Below, one piece after another: positions 37,401 through 50,300 of a DNA stretch of 64,000 nt (positions are counted from its first letter, which is position 1; every line of letters starts with the position of its first letter). Location of the stretch: positions 40,947,715 through 41,011,714 of the forward strand of contig CM031879.1 in NCBI GenBank assembly GCA_018697195.1, written 5' to 3'. Source of the stretch: Certhia americana (lineage: Eukaryota; Chordata; Aves; Passeriformes; Certhiidae). The position numbers and the translations under genes were made by a program. The notes below the pieces were generated by a model. The model saw only the letters and a list, made by a program, of their open reading frames with translations. It was not told the origin of the DNA and did not search any database.

Positions 37401-40400
37401 CCAGGACCTGTGGCGTTGCCTGTGGGGTTTGGGAAACCACACTCTGCTTGTACTCCACTCCCATTTCATTTATATTTGGAAAAATTCATCTGAAGAGAAA
37501 GTGTAATTCACCTGTTACAAGTGTTGTTCCAGTCGCTCATGTCTACTTTGCATGACTTGTGCAAATGCAACTATCTCCACTAATTTAAAATTACAAAGAA
37601 TTCTCCTTATTGTTGTTCTCACAGCCAAACAAAATCAGGAACACTGACATTTATGTATTTTGCTTTAATCTGAGATTTGCTTTCTAGAATCATTTGCAGC
37701 CCTATTCAACAAAATTGTTAGGGCCTTAGGCTGGCAGTACTTTCACTTACTTTAAGACACCAGCTGTACTAGTGAGCTCAAAGGTGGTTAGATCTGCTCT
37801 GAGTCAGAGGAAAAAAGGAAAACATTTTTTGCCAGAAGCATCAATAGTGGCTAAATATTTATTCCTCAAAATAGACCTTCAGTTTTCATGAAGTCAAGTT
37901 AGCTATTATTTTTGTTGTTTACCCTGTAAGCAGATGCATTTGCAAACATAGAAACGAGTCACTCACTTCCTCCCTTTCCACACTTTCGTCATTATTTTAA
38001 ACAGTTTATAAAGATTTCTAGGAGCAGTACAACCCTTCATGGTCTTAGCCTTCAGTCAAATGATAATTTTCTTGAAGAGTGTTCGTCTGGTGATTTTCTT
38101 CGTAATAGAAAGTACATTATGAACATTCAGTATATAGAAAGGTGTCAATATTCACATTTGATTATCTGCTTGTTTAGCACTCTTTGCTTCTGAGAAGCTT
38201 TTAAAAATTATTTTCTTTATTCTTTGCTTTGCAGTGAATATTTTATTTGGCCTCTTGGTTGTGCTTTTTCTCCCTGAAATAAAAAATTGGTCGCATTTCA
38301 AAGTCTGTGTTTACATTGTTTAATCTGTAGCCTTGTAGCCTACTGTTTCTGTTGTTTTCTAAAGGGTGTCCCAAAGAAGGTAGTTGAGGTATCTTTTTAC
38401 TCATATTAATGGGATTACATACTTTTTTGAATTTATATTAGATGGTGAAAATATTTTTATTCACTTATAAATATGGTGGTGTGTGTTTATACTTAATTCA
38501 GTGCAAATAGAAACAACTGCTCAAGAATAGTGAGTAAACAAAAATCACAAAAGCTTTCTTTTATAAACAGAGCATGAAAGGAATGAAAGTAAATGATTGG
38601 TGTCTATGTTTGCAAATACGGTTTGAAAGATTTAACAATAGTAGTTATAGTTACCATAAGGGAACTCCATGGTGAAAAAACGTATGGTATTAACAACGTT
38701 ATTAGGCAGTCTGAATATATTTCTAGCACAATGAGGTATGTTTTAAATATTGGAGTTTTAAAAAGTTTTATTAAGACAAATTTCTCTGAGACCTAACTTT
38801 GAAGGTTGTCATGTTATATTGTTACACTGTATAAAACTATGTAAAATTTACTTAAATTCAGAAAAAGTAGGATGGCACATAATACACAAGAATATATTTT
38901 TCCTAAATGTTTTTCTAACTAATCTTTTAATTTGCTCCTTTTGGTGCACACTATTCCCTTACGTAAACACAGCTATTGATGTCAACCATGCAATTGCAAG
39001 CTTGTTATACACAAGTTATTGTTCCTGGTGTAGCTCCTGTAGCTGAAATCTGCATTTAAAACATTGACCTAGAAAGATAAAATAAAATTTATTTGTGGAA
39101 ACCACAAAATTTCAGATGTGTTTACAAAATGGGAATACCTATTAGACTGTGCAGCCCTGCTAACAGAGACAATGCACACAGATGACAGATGACAGGTACC
39201 GTACAGGAAGTGCTCCTGGATCACATCGTGACGGTGGAAATTTGGAGAGCTAGTGTGCCCCATTTGGAAAGGCCACTTAAATCACTAATACCCAGGACTC
39301 TAACAAGCAATGAAAGTGCTTCAGATATAGGACACCAAAAATTTTATGACTACCCCTTACAAATGTTCCTGTCCATATGGAGAGAAGCAGAGATAGGTCC
39401 TTATAGTGACAAACTTCTTTAATATCTGTCTATATATAGGATTATCTAGTTATTTATAAAACTATATAAGGTTTCTAAACTATATTTGTATCTCTTTCTC
39501 TCAGCAACCATGCCTTCTGCTATTTTGAGGTGATAGTTGATACCCAAATAAATCCTATTTGCTATATTCAGTCTATCTTTATTTTTGGTTTCTTATAACT
39601 AACGGCTGTGGGTCTCATCAGTTTGACCTTGAAAAGAACTACTATTTGCCTCACAGGACAATACAGTTATAATGTGCTAATGAAAGGATAACAGAAGTTA
39701 GCAGTCACAGACCAGAGATGAATTCAAATTGAAGATTCTGTATTATAAATGAAGTGGAGTTGTGGACAATATGTTACCTCTCATTGGACAAAAAAATCAG
39801 GAAATTCATATTCTAATTCTCCCACCATCTCTCTGCAACCTGCGACTCTAAAAGTGTGCTATAGATTCTCCTTGTTTGGTGCTAAATTTGGACAGAAAAT
39901 GAAATTATTCTCATCTAACTTTAGACCACTCCAGTGTAGATGCCAGCAACCAAGCTGGTCACCTCAGAGCCCCTTTACAGTCATATAGACACAGAGTTAC
40001 AGTAGGGTGAGACTCACAGGCTTTGTATGAGATGGATGTTCACTGATTATCCGACTTGAAGTTATCTGCGTGGGTTTGGAGGAAGTCTGTCTTAAAACCT
40101 GATGTTCAGGCAGATATCATCCTCCCTGTCTGCTGAAGCTAATGGAAGTTGCAGACATTCAGCACTACTGAAAACAACCCATTTCTGATGTACATAATTT
40201 GCAATGATTCTTCTGTGGCCAGGCTGGAAAAACACTGTCCTATTTCCAGAAATGCATTACAGAAAGAAGTGAGAAAAATACAGCATTAGATCTTAATTCA
40301 GCCACAATTCAGTTTTAATAGTTGATAAACTTTGTAACCATTTAATAACCTCAAGTTATGACATGGTTATTTATGACATCTGAGAGGTGGTCAGAGTTCA

Positions 40401-41689
40401 TATAATGGTGGGATCCATAGAAGAGTCAACAAATAAAAAAAGTTGCTAATGAGCAAATTCTTCACTTTCAAATTTCAGTATTAAAATATGTTCAAAAGTA
40501 TAGGACTGCATTCAAATTTACTTTAAATACTGTCCATCTATAGTTGCTGAAGTGGATTCAGGAAAGCATTCTGTCTGAAAAACAAATGCTGTAAAAATGT
40601 AGAGTATTTTACTGGGAGGTTTTAGAGATCTATCTATCTTTAAAGTTCATCTTCCTCTTCTAGTAAGTAAGCTCATCTTCCTCATTTTAAGACATATCAG
40701 ACATATCTTTTCCAAAATGGAACATTACCTTTTTTCAAAGCAGTAGATGCCAAATCTACGTGTGGTAGAAAGTACTGTGCATGTGCATACAGGATAGAAC
40801 AAAGGGATGGAAACATTTTTGACTTCATGTTCCGGAGAGTCCTGTTTAAGGCGATAAAAATTTTGTAAGAGGCTTAAGAAAGGGTTAAGAGAGATCACTG
40901 GCTGATTTCAAGGAAGGGGAAAAAGTAGAAGTGGAGCCAAGGCAGTGCCTCAGCTCTGACATGACACGATGAAGTATGGCACAAATTGAAGCAAAGCAAA
41001 ATTTCCTCTCTTGTACTTCAGGAAAATATTCGCTTTCCTGGCTTGTGAGATTGTGTCTTGAGTGTAACTAGGGCTTACCAATATCAGGAAAAAAAAGATG
41101 AGATCACACTCTCCTTTTGAAATTTTGTTTACAATGGTAATATCAGGTTAAATTCTACTTCCAGTGAAAGAAAAATAGTGAGGATGTAGGAACATAGCTT
41201 GGGATTTAAGGTACTAAGATGACTAGAGAGTGAGAAACCTAAATACCTCAGTTCTGTGTGCACTATCTGCATGATGATACTGATCTTTAGCATAAACCCA
41301 TGAATCTAAGAAATAAAAATTTGTTCTTTTTTTGCTCTGTAAGACTATATATGTATTCAGATTATTCTTTTACTGTTACAGATGTATGATCTGAGCATGC
41401 TATCCTGGACTAATTCCAACATACTATATTGTCATGCTAGAATCTATGTGAATTCATGGATTGTTGAATATTAAAACAAGCCAGTTATTTCCATCATGAC
41501 AAAAAATAGCTAGTAGCTATTTCACAAGACACAAATACTGCTTCAGTGGAGTGGATGCTAGTGAGCCGTAAGTTCTCTTCCTTTGACACTTTTTCCAAGC
41601 AAACAATGTAGCAAAGGAAGAAACTAAATATAAGTGAAAATCAGGATTCTCTGTTCAGCTGCTGCAGCTTACATATATTTGACCATGAA
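34426..41689. other. unique noncoding DNA
   Basis: About 7 kb of AT-rich DNA with no recognised gene or interspersed repeat. Open frames are 79 codons or shorter. A 17-bp quasi-palindrome (ATGCCATT-T-AATGGCAT) sits at 35715-35731. Confidence 0.65.
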
Positions 41690-41885
41690 TTACAATCAAG
41701 GAAAAACTTTCTTACTGTGAGCATGGTAAAATGTTTGAAGAAGTAGGGCAGAGAATCTCCAACCATGGAAATATTAAAAACTCAATCTTTTACTGGCCTG
41801 GTGTAACTGACCTACTTCAAGCAGGGTTTGGACAAGACACACACAAGATGTCCCTTCCAGTCTCATTTATTCTCTGGTTAGAAAG
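41690..41885 (+). mobile_element. CR1 LINE 3'-end fragment
   Basis: GGAAAAACTTTCTTACTGTG, then GAGAATCTCCAACCATGGAA, ATATTAAAAACTC, CTACTTCAAGCAGGGTTTGG and GATGTCCCTTCCAGTCTC follow the order of the CR1 3' region. The octamer tail is eroded (TTATTCTCTGG). A 126-codon frame at 41731-42111 begins inside it and runs on into unique DNA; it is not the CR1 reading frame over its length and is not a gene. Confidence 0.8.
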
Positions 41886-42437
41886 GTTGGGCATTGATTG
41901 TACATTAATTTGTAAGGCAAAACCCATCAACTTCAAGGTAAAAATCAGAGTGAAAAACAAGACAGATTTCTGCAGTCAGAATATATCACAGAGCAAAGAA
42001 GGTCCTTTTCTAAATAATTTCTCACAAACAGAAGTAAAAACACTTGCCTTCAGGTCAAAGGCAATTTTCCACTTTACCACATTTTTTTTTAGACATTCAC
42101 TACTGACTTAAAGTTGTGGTAATAAATAAAAGACACCAAAGTAGACTTAATGTTTTGCCTTTAAGTTAAAGGTAAATGAGAAAATACCAGTCTTTATAGT
42201 TGCAGGCTTTCCGTGCAGATGATGAAAATGAAAAATATTGAGCTGCATTGTTTCTGGTATGCCATAAGGTTTGAATGCTGACTAAGGCAGAAGTACAATA
42301 AAGACTTGATTTCAGTAAAGCAATTCAACCTTTTCATGATGCCTCCTTCTGGACAAACTGGCAAGATATAAATTGGATGGATAGACTGTGAAATGAGTAG
42401 GGAATTTGCTCACAGTCTGCTCTCATCAGAGAGTAGT
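41886..42437. other. unique noncoding DNA between two CR1 copies
   Basis: No gene or repeat is recognised. It separates two plus-strand CR1 fragments, so they are probably two insertions rather than one broken element: both carry their own 3' end. Confidence 0.6.
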
Positions 42438-43373
42438 GATCAAAGGTTTTTACCAGCCTGTCACAAGTGGGATTCCCCAGAAATCAATAAGGGACCCCAC
42501 ACTGTTCAACATCTTCCAAAATGATCTGGACAATGAGATTGAAATCACCCTTACATAGTTTGCTGATGACACTAAACTGGGTGGTAAGGTGGACCAAAAA
42601 GAAGAACCATCTTACAGAGTGTCCTGGACAGTTGGTTGGAAGAGTGGGCTGGAACTATGCCAAATTTAACAAAGACAACTGAAGCTGGAATGAAAAAATA
42701 GAAGAGTCCAGTACAGGCCTGGATTTCTGTGTGGCACACGACCAGCCTTGCTGAAAGACAACTGGTACAGGATGAACAGGAGGCAGCAGTGCACTGCTGT
42801 AGCAACAAGGGTAATTAGATCCTGGGATGCATCTGCAGGGGCATTGCTAGAAGGAACAGAGATTGAATCATCCCACTCTGCTCAGAACTTGTCAGGCCAC
42901 ATCTGGAATGCAGAGTGTAGCTGTGGCTCCTACAATTTGAAAAGAATGTGAACAGACTAGATAGAGACCAAAAGCGGGTCATAGAGTTGGTCATAGGGCT
43001 GAAGAACCTGACCTGTTCTGGGCAGAAAGACTGAAGGAATTTGATTTTTTGCCAGGAGAAGAAAAGGCATAGAGGGGACTTCATCATTGCTCTACAGTAG
43101 TTTAAGGGCAACTACAAAGAGGGGACACATGGAGAAGATATTACAAGTTGCACAGCAACAAGTTCCATGTCCATATCAGAAAGAATTCTTTTTCAGTGAG
43201 AACAACTAATCACTGGAATAATCTCCCCATGATTGTGGTAGATCCCTCATTGTTGGAAGTTTTCAATACACAGTTGCTACAAAACCTCGTCTTGGCTCTC
43301 TTTCCCATGCAAGATTGGACCACAAAACCTTTCAAGGCCCATCCAACCTGGGATATTCTGTGATTCTATGAAA
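42438..43373 (+). mobile_element. CR1 LINE, 5'-truncated, about 0.94 kb
   Basis: This copy keeps the end of the second open reading frame and the 3' untranslated region of CR1. At the start, codons for LFNIF and, at 42559-42582, FADDTKLG mark the reverse transcriptase catalytic region. The 3' end has CATCCAACCTGG, ATTCTGTG and ATTCTATG, the octamer tail typical of CR1. It is diverged with many stops and frameshifts, so it cannot move. CR1 is a target-primed LINE; truncation at the 5' side is usual. Confidence 0.9.
42500..43100 (+). pseudogene. CR1 reverse transcriptase remnant
   Basis: Decayed coding sequence for the palm and thumb part of the LINE reverse transcriptase. The active-site motif FADD is intact at 42559-42570, but a TAG stop sits directly before it and the frame breaks several times downstream. 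The endonuclease and the N-terminal part of the polymerase are absent because of the 5' truncation. The end of the coding part is approximate. Confidence 0.7.
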
Positions 43374-44412
43374 GAGGAAGAGATAAAGTATATTTAGCAT
43401 CATTTGGAATGCACCTGTGTGTTAAAGCATTACTTTATCAGGGAGCATGCTGTCAACAGTTGATTACAGCAAAAACTTGTAAGAGTTTGATATCTGTGAC
43501 ATCTGGTTATTGCCTATACTGACTGTTCTTTACAAGCTCCCAAACTCACTGAACCACTCTCACACAGCAACAAGCACACACTCATCCTTGAAACAATTTT
43601 CCTTTCAGTGGCTTCCCTGGAAATAAAACTGCAAACAAAAAGACTGTCTTTCCAACACTTCTCTCACTACCAATCCTCCCATACAGGTTACAGGAGAAAA
43701 GTTTCCCTGGGTCAAGTATTAAGAGGAAGAGATTTAATAAAAAAGCGTGGAACTGTACTGGAAGAACTGACAATCTGGAAGGAAAGGAGAGGAGAGTCAG
43801 CAAATATTGATTCATGTTCCTCTCTGTCTCTTGGGACTGAACACAGTAATCTCAAATCTCTGTTTCTTTATTGCCTAGAAACAGTACTGCCCATATGTCC
43901 CCATCTCATGGCAGAAGCAGAGCTAAACAGGAGATAATTTATCCTTGCCGTTTGGCTCTCAGCTTATGCTGAGATGCTGCCATGACAGTTTAAAAATATT
44001 TAAAGGTCCATAGTATTCCTTGCTCTGTGTGACACATGTGCCATTACTGTTGGAATTGTTTATGACATTTCAGCTGTTCTGAATCTGGTAAGAAAATCTT
44101 ACCAGAATTGAATGCTATAGATCACTCAAGTGCAGACCACCTTCCCATGTGTGTCTAATAGAGTTGCATTTTGCTATGAACTTTTTTCAGCTATGTATAT
44201 TTTTCTACAGGGGAGAGACAGTCTTCAATGTCTAAGAATCTCAACAAATGATTCAAAATTGTTGTTAAGAGAATCACAGTTTCCTGCAGTTTCCAAACGA
44301 GGGAATAATACTCTTTGTTCTATAGTGACAACTTTCTGATAACCTTCTCACATTGCCTATAATTAAAAAACTCAAACAAAACTAACAAAAAGCTTCTGGG
44401 TTTATTTATTTA

Positions 44413-44451
44413 TTATTCTAACAGAGGATTCTTTATTCTAAACAGAGGATT
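44413..44451 (+). repeat. short tandem duplication (18/19 bp)
   Basis: TTATTCTAACAGAGGATT at 44413-44430 recurs at 44433-44451 with one extra A. The copies are two bases apart. Confidence 0.85.
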
Positions 44452-45245
44452 GAAGCATCCTGGAGGGATTCTGCTGTTTCTGAGTGAATTACTTCTGCCA
44501 TCTCACTTGAAATGTGAAACATAGAACCAAATCTTGTTTCAGGCAAGATTTGCTAATTGTTTTCCTGCAGTAAATGTAAATTGCATAAAAAAAAAAAAAG
44601 TTGGGGAGCAGAAAACAAACCCTACTGCTGATATGAATGCTTAGCCTTCTGCTGGTCTTTCTTCTTCTCATAGACTGCACACATGGATGTTTTTGTGCGT
44701 GACTTTGCTTTCCATTTCAGACATTTAGACTCCCTTTTGAATGAAGTTTGGTGTAGTGAGTTAAAGCAGATCAGAGCTTAGTCCATTTGAACACAGCAGG
44801 AACATGGAAGTGTAAGAGAGTCCCATCTAGCTGTGACTTTATGTAAAAGCTGAGGAACATGCCTCAAGTCCTGGAGGCACTCAATGTCCCCAGACCTTGC
44901 AAAGGGAAGGTTGAGTCTCTGTTACAGAAATCACTGAACCCCCTGTTAAAATCATGCTAAGTCTCCTCAGTTACCTTGAGACCTTTCAGAGTGTAACTTT
45001 TTATTCATCTTTTATATCTTATTAAACATTTTTTCATACAAGAAGACTGGATATTTGAGGTTTAGTTCAACTACTGGGAGCCAGGGACAATCAAAACCAT
45101 ATATTGTGATGCTTTTCAAGTTTTCTTCCTAATTTACAAAGACTGTGTGGGAGAAGACAACAATCTGTACTCAGGAGAAATGCAGTGAATCAGCCTGTTC
45201 CTTATGGTGAAATGTTCTTTTAAGCAGCTGCTGTACCTTGTAGAA

Positions 45246-45353
45246 ATAAAAAAAACCCCAAAAAACAAAAACAACAAACAAATAAGCTCCAGATTCTACT
45301 TTAATAAACCTCATTCAAAAAAAAAAAAAGTTAAGCTGTTCTAAAAAAAAAAT
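45246..45353 (+). repeat. A-rich low-complexity tracts
   Basis: AAAAAAAACCCCAAAAAACA-type sequence, then A13 and A10 runs separated by unique bases. No retroposon body was recognised upstream. Confidence 0.8.
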
Positions 45354-46814
45354 ACTGCTCAACAGTCTACAGTCTAAATGCAATATTTGGTATTGTTTGA
45401 AAACATAGTATAATGCTACTTCCCTTTCAATTTGGCTGTAGAAGCAAGGGTTATTAATCACATTAGACTATTATGAAAGTTAGGGGAAAAGCACAGAGGG
45501 GGAATGGTGCAGATGCCTCTTGTCTCAGGGAAGAGTCTGGGAGGGGTTCTTCCCGATGTGCCCCCATATGCAAACAATGGCTTGAGATGCCTTTTTAGGA
45601 AATTCAGAATATTTTCTGCATAGCCAGCTGGCCAGCTGGGGTCAGAGAGAACCAAGGACAGCCCTCACTGCCTTCTATCACTGCTGTGCAGAATGCCTGT
45701 CAGCAATAACCACGACTTGCCTTGCTCATCTACTGTGCAGGGACGGAAGTGGTGACAGAACAGGTACTGATGCACACAGAGTCACCTGGTGAAGTGGTGA
45801 TCACTTTAATTTGATCTGAGTTGATTATCACTCTTGGTCTCTACTCTGGGAAGTAAAAGACAATGTGGAAAGGGGCTGGTAAACTCAGTGACAGCATACA
45901 GTGGTGTCTGTTCCTCTACACCTTTTCTGGAACAGAAACCATCTGAAGATTTGACAGGGGTATCCTCAGCGTAGATGAGGACAGTCAGTTTTGATTTTTG
46001 GTCTGTATTAACTATCTTACTGGTAATTGTGCTAAGAGCATAACAACATGAATTTTAAAGGTCCGGGAACTTGATGTAAAACCTGAGGAATGTTTGGATT
46101 ATGTTACTCAGGAGACTATTTGAAGGGTCATGTACTCTGACATCTCTTCTACTTATTGTTCCATTGTGAGATACCCCAGAAATATTAAAAGCATTACCAC
46201 TGATGTCTTTACTGGGTACAGTCTTCTGTGGTTTATACTCTTTGAAGGCACAGTAAGATAATGTTCATTTGTGTATTCCCATTTCACTTTCTTGTCTGAC
46301 CAAATACAGCAATGGCCTAGAAAATCTGATAATCTCAATAACAACTGTTCTTGTTCATTGTGGACATCTGCTAGAAGTCTCAAGGGACTTCTAAGGCTTT
46401 TGGCAGTCAGTGACTCCTATCCAGATTGTTGTTATGACTACACATAATTGCATTTTAATTTATATGAGCAGAAAGCATTTCAAGTTTTTTCATAGTGATG
46501 GATCTAGCCCTGGTCACCCTTCCTTTACATGGTCATTGCACCCACAGGGGAATTCATCAGTGAAAAAAAGCCAGGTCCTTACATCCATGTGCCAGAGACC
46601 ACCAAGAACTGCATGTTCATACTCAGAACTATTTCTTGGCTCCCTGGCAACTGTTGCATAAGTTATAATCCACTAACTGAACTAAATAGAAAATGGCCAC
46701 TCAACATTTCACAGAATCATACAATCATTTAAATTGGAAACCTTATGATCAGGATGCCACTGGCCTTTTTGGCCACTTAGTCACCTTCTTGGCTCATGTT
46801 CAGCTGGCTGTTGA

Positions 46815-46886
46815 CCAGCATTGGTGGGTCCTTTTCTACTGACCAGCTTCCCAGCATTGGCAGGTCCTTTTCTACTGACCAGCTTC
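46815..46886 (-). repeat. 36-bp tandem duplication in the CR1 coding frame
   Basis: Copy 1 at 46815-46850 and copy 2 at 46851-46886 agree at 34 of 36 positions. The length is a multiple of three, so it adds 12 codons in frame (LGSWSVEKD-PM twice) after the RLGEEW motif. Confidence 0.95.
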
Positions 46887-47108
46887 CCAGCCACTCTTCT
46901 CCCAGCCTGTTGTGCTGCATGCAGTTGTTGAGATGCAAGGGCAGGACCCAGCACTTTGCCTTTTTGAACATCATATGATTGTCCTTGACCCATTGATCCA
47001 GCTTGTCCAGATTCCCCTGCAGGACCTTCCTCCCCTCCAGAAGACAGACATTCCTGCCCAGCTTAGTGTTATCTGCAAACTTAACAAGGGTGCCCTCGAT
47101 CCTATCAT

Positions 47109-47140
47109 CCATTGATAAAATTTACCATTGATAAAAATAT
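47109..47140 (-). repeat. 16-bp tandem duplication in CR1
   Basis: CCATTGATAAAATTTA at 47109-47124 is repeated from 47125 (CCATTGATAAAAATAT), matching over the first 13 or so bases. Sixteen is not a multiple of three, and the polymerase frame changes here. Confidence 0.85.
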
Positions 47141-47385
47141 TAAACAGGGCTGACCCCAATACTGAGTCCTGGGAACACAATTTGTGACTGGCCACTAACT
47201 GGATGTAGCTCCATTCACCATCACCTTCTGGGTCCAACCGCCCAGCTAAGAGTGCACTTGGCCAAGCCAGGAAGCTTTTCCAGAAGAATGTTGAGGGAGG
47301 CAGAGTCAAAGGTTTTGCTAACATCTGGGTAAAATAGTCACCCACTAAGCAGGTCACCTTGTAGAATGAGATCAGGTTAGTTATT

Positions 47386-50300
47386 TTTGCCCTTATTCTT
47401 CCCTAAGCAAAAATCATTTGACCTAAAAGAAGGACCTACACATTTTCAACACATTTGTCCCACTCTCAGCCTCCCTCAAGTACACTTTAGAGGAAACCTA
47501 ACATCAGGCAGCATGAGCTACAAAACACTTTCCACAGAGCAGGTTCTGTCTTGCAGCAAGATACAAAATCCTATCTCACAAAACATATTTGTGGAGGCAT
47601 TCTATAGGACTTGTCTAAGTCAGTAGGAAATAGGCACTAAGGCATGTCTACAAATCCCATTTGGTGAGAATTTGGCGCTGGGCATCTGAAATGTTTTAAG
47701 GTCCAGAACTTCATTCAGTGGATTTGTCCTGTTTCTTTTTCATCTGCAAGCTGTGGAAGAAAGGAAAGAGCTTTCTTTTGTCCCATTTCACAGACTCCAT
47801 TTTATTTTAGTTATCACCAGTTTACACATTTATCCCGTCAGAACAAAAGAGTTTATGAATTCAGATTCATGCAGTTGTCTTTACTGTCTGGGTTAAAGTG
47901 TTCCAGAAAATTGATTTGAAAAGCTATAGGGATAAAGTGATGATTTACAATGTTCATGGCATTGCAATGGTTTAACTTCTCCCAGCAACACCCAAATATG
48001 TTCAAATGCAGATGATGCTCTGTCATTGTAAGATTTTGTAATTGTGTTCAAATTCTTATGGGGGCCTGGGTGGTGACCAGATGTAAATTGAAGATCCAGG
48101 AAATCCTCCTTACCAAGGTCAGAGGTGTTTACATCCCTGGGTACAGTCTGAGAAACTAAAAACTTAGAATGGAATTTTATTCCAACCTTTTTTTCCCCTG
48201 ACATTCAGGGTGGCAGCAGCTGTTAGTGCTGATGTTAATGACTTTGTGCCCAAAAAGACACAGCAAGTGACAGATTGTTAATGATTATATAGAGTGATCA
48301 TCTTTCAAATGCTTCTAAAGTATCTCTTTATTACTATTGATATCATTCATTATTACTGACCAGATTTCAACACCATCATTCACAGACATCTCAGAAGAAA
48401 TCACACTGCTTTGTTTAGGTAGAGCAGCAAATTCCTCACAGGAGGAAAAGAATTAATTCTGCTATTTTTCTTAGAGATGGGAATCTTTTCTATCAATTGT
48501 GAAATACAAGGAGTAGCACACCATTACAAACTGTAATTTCTACATATTTTTCTGGTATTCCAGCATTGAAAAGACATGACAAACCATGGCCAGAATATTG
48601 CAAATATTTATGGGGATGCTGAATTTTAGATATGAAAATCCAGTGAAATTCAACAAGGATAGAAATATGCAAGCAAAAAGCAATGCTGATATTTAGAGAA
48701 AAAAAATAAAGGCAAATAAACACAACTCTCTGAGTTACTACCTAGGGATGTGGGCTAGTAATGACATTGTTGTTGTAAGACTGTATATCCTAAGCATATG
48801 TCAGAAGCTGGCCATCTCTCAGCTATCTGGAAAAAATCCAAGAAGAGAGGTAAAATTCATGTTCCTGTGGGATATGTATGCCTCCTTTTTCTCTACGTTT
48901 TCCTTTCCATTTTTATTTGTGTGTTGTGTGTGTGTGTTGGGAGTGAACTGGGGTCCTTCTAGTGGAAGTGAGTGTTTAAACAAACAACAAGCTCTGCTAA
49001 ACCCTGTGGCAGAGGGAGGCTGGGGGCAAGTCCAGAAGCTGAGTCAGTGTGCTCTAACTGAGAGATTTAATGGGAATATGTCAGCATCAGAAAAGTGATG
49101 GCTGCAAATGCATCTGCGCTCTAGGGTGGGCTATTTTAAGTATGAAGAATTAATTGTAGCTGACCTCAGAATTAGTCTGCAGGTTGGATACTCTTTTATA
49201 ATGCGTGACAGGCTTGTCAAGTACTCAGAACAGGCATGTGAATGCATCGGACTAGCAAAGCTGGGTTTCAGTTCCAGTTTCTTTTACTTATATGCTAGCA
49301 CCACATTTGCCTGTCTCTTTTAGAGGACATGAAGGTGAGCAGCAGGAGTAGGGAAAGCAAAGCTTTCACTTGCTTTTTGTTTTCATGAAAAAGTAGAAAG
49401 GTCTGAAAGGTCTCCATTTCATCCCAATATGGAATGGAAAACTGTTTCTCAAACTGAACATATTCCTGGAATGGGAATAAATTGTTTCCTTCTCATTTCT
49501 ATTCATGGTTCATCATTCTTTCCATGGATTTCAGATTATGAAATCCAAACACCTTTCAATACTGGTCCTTGTAGGAGTTGCTTAGAATGGTTGCTCATGT
49601 GTGAGTGAAGATGGAGGGCAGTGGCCATATAAAAAACATCCCACACTTTCCTTCCTTTATTTTCATAGTATTTCTTTGGCCTTCAACACCAACCATTTAG
49701 GAGAACAAAAATATGATGAAAGCCTGTCATAAATAATTATATAGTCCTGCATTTTTCTCAGCAATGTGCAGCACTTATTTTTAAAGCATACCACCACTAA
49801 TACACAATTGTTAAAATGTTTCAAGTTATTTGCTTTTTGTGTAGTGATGATTTTTTTCCACTGATGATTTTTATTTGATGAAAACAATGCAACTGACTGG
49901 AAGCCAAGAAGGTCCTGTATCCATGAGGGACAAAGAGTTAGAATACAGGATCTTGTCATCCTAAGCGTGATTGACTGGAGTCAAAAAGAAAAAAAAAAGG
50001 AAAAAAGTTAGGAAGTAGCAGGAAAAAATGCACAACTGTCCACTGATTAAATATTTTACACCTCTGGTGAATGAACTTGGGCAAGATGATTTTATTAGAT
50101 TATGGATATTGCTAATTAAGTAAGCAGCTGCTGCAGCCAAGTGCAGTAGCTCTTTGCTGTTCTCTGGAATCCTGTGTTTTTATTATATTGTTGTATGCAG
50201 AACTTGTAATAATTTTCCATGCCTTTTATGCCTTAAATTAATCTAGCATAATGTTGCATGGGAACCTTCTGCCAAGATATTCTGGTAAATGTTCTAGTGC

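Larger units (their letters stand above)
43374..46708. other. unique noncoding DNA
   Basis: No gene is recognised. The longest frame is 109 codons (43608-43937), with no known domain and a 77-codon frame on the opposite strand over the same bases. A-rich tracts lie at 44588-44600 and 45246-45353. Confidence 0.6.
46755..47357 (-). pseudogene. CR1 reverse transcriptase remnant
   Basis: Two frames carry it. The upstream part (about 47357 down to 47130) covers the palm up to FNIFING. The downstream part (47112 to 46777) runs through KFADNTKLG, LLEGRK, KAKCWVL, RLGEEWL and LNMSQ, the normal order for CR1. The frame changes next to a 16-bp tandem duplication at 47109-47140. The active-site motif reads FADN instead of FADD (47056-47079), a substitution of the second catalytic aspartate by a G-to-A change. 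A stop follows LNMSQEGD, then VAKKA continues in frame to the deletion junction. Confidence 0.85.
46709..47385 (-). mobile_element. CR1 LINE with internal deletion, minus strand
   Basis: The 3' end, at the low coordinate, shows CACAGAATCATACAATCATT and TTGGAAACC, the reverse complement of the CR1 tail. Above it comes reverse transcriptase sequence up to about 47385 (AAGCAGGTCACCTTGTAGAA, the usual antisense wording of CR1). The polymerase frame reaches the VAKKA-x-GIL stretch and then jumps at about 46747-46752 directly to the 3' tail, so the rest of the polymerase and most of the 3' untranslated region are missing. Two tandem duplications (16 bp and 36 bp) lie inside. The copy is dead. Confidence 0.9.

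Noticed and set aside
41731..42111. 126-codon plus-strand frame
   Set aside because: It starts inside a CR1 3' untranslated fragment and runs into unique DNA, so it is a chance frame across a repeat edge.
47893..48204. 103-codon minus-strand frame
   Set aside because: No domain recognised and no supporting signals; kept only as part of the noncoding block.
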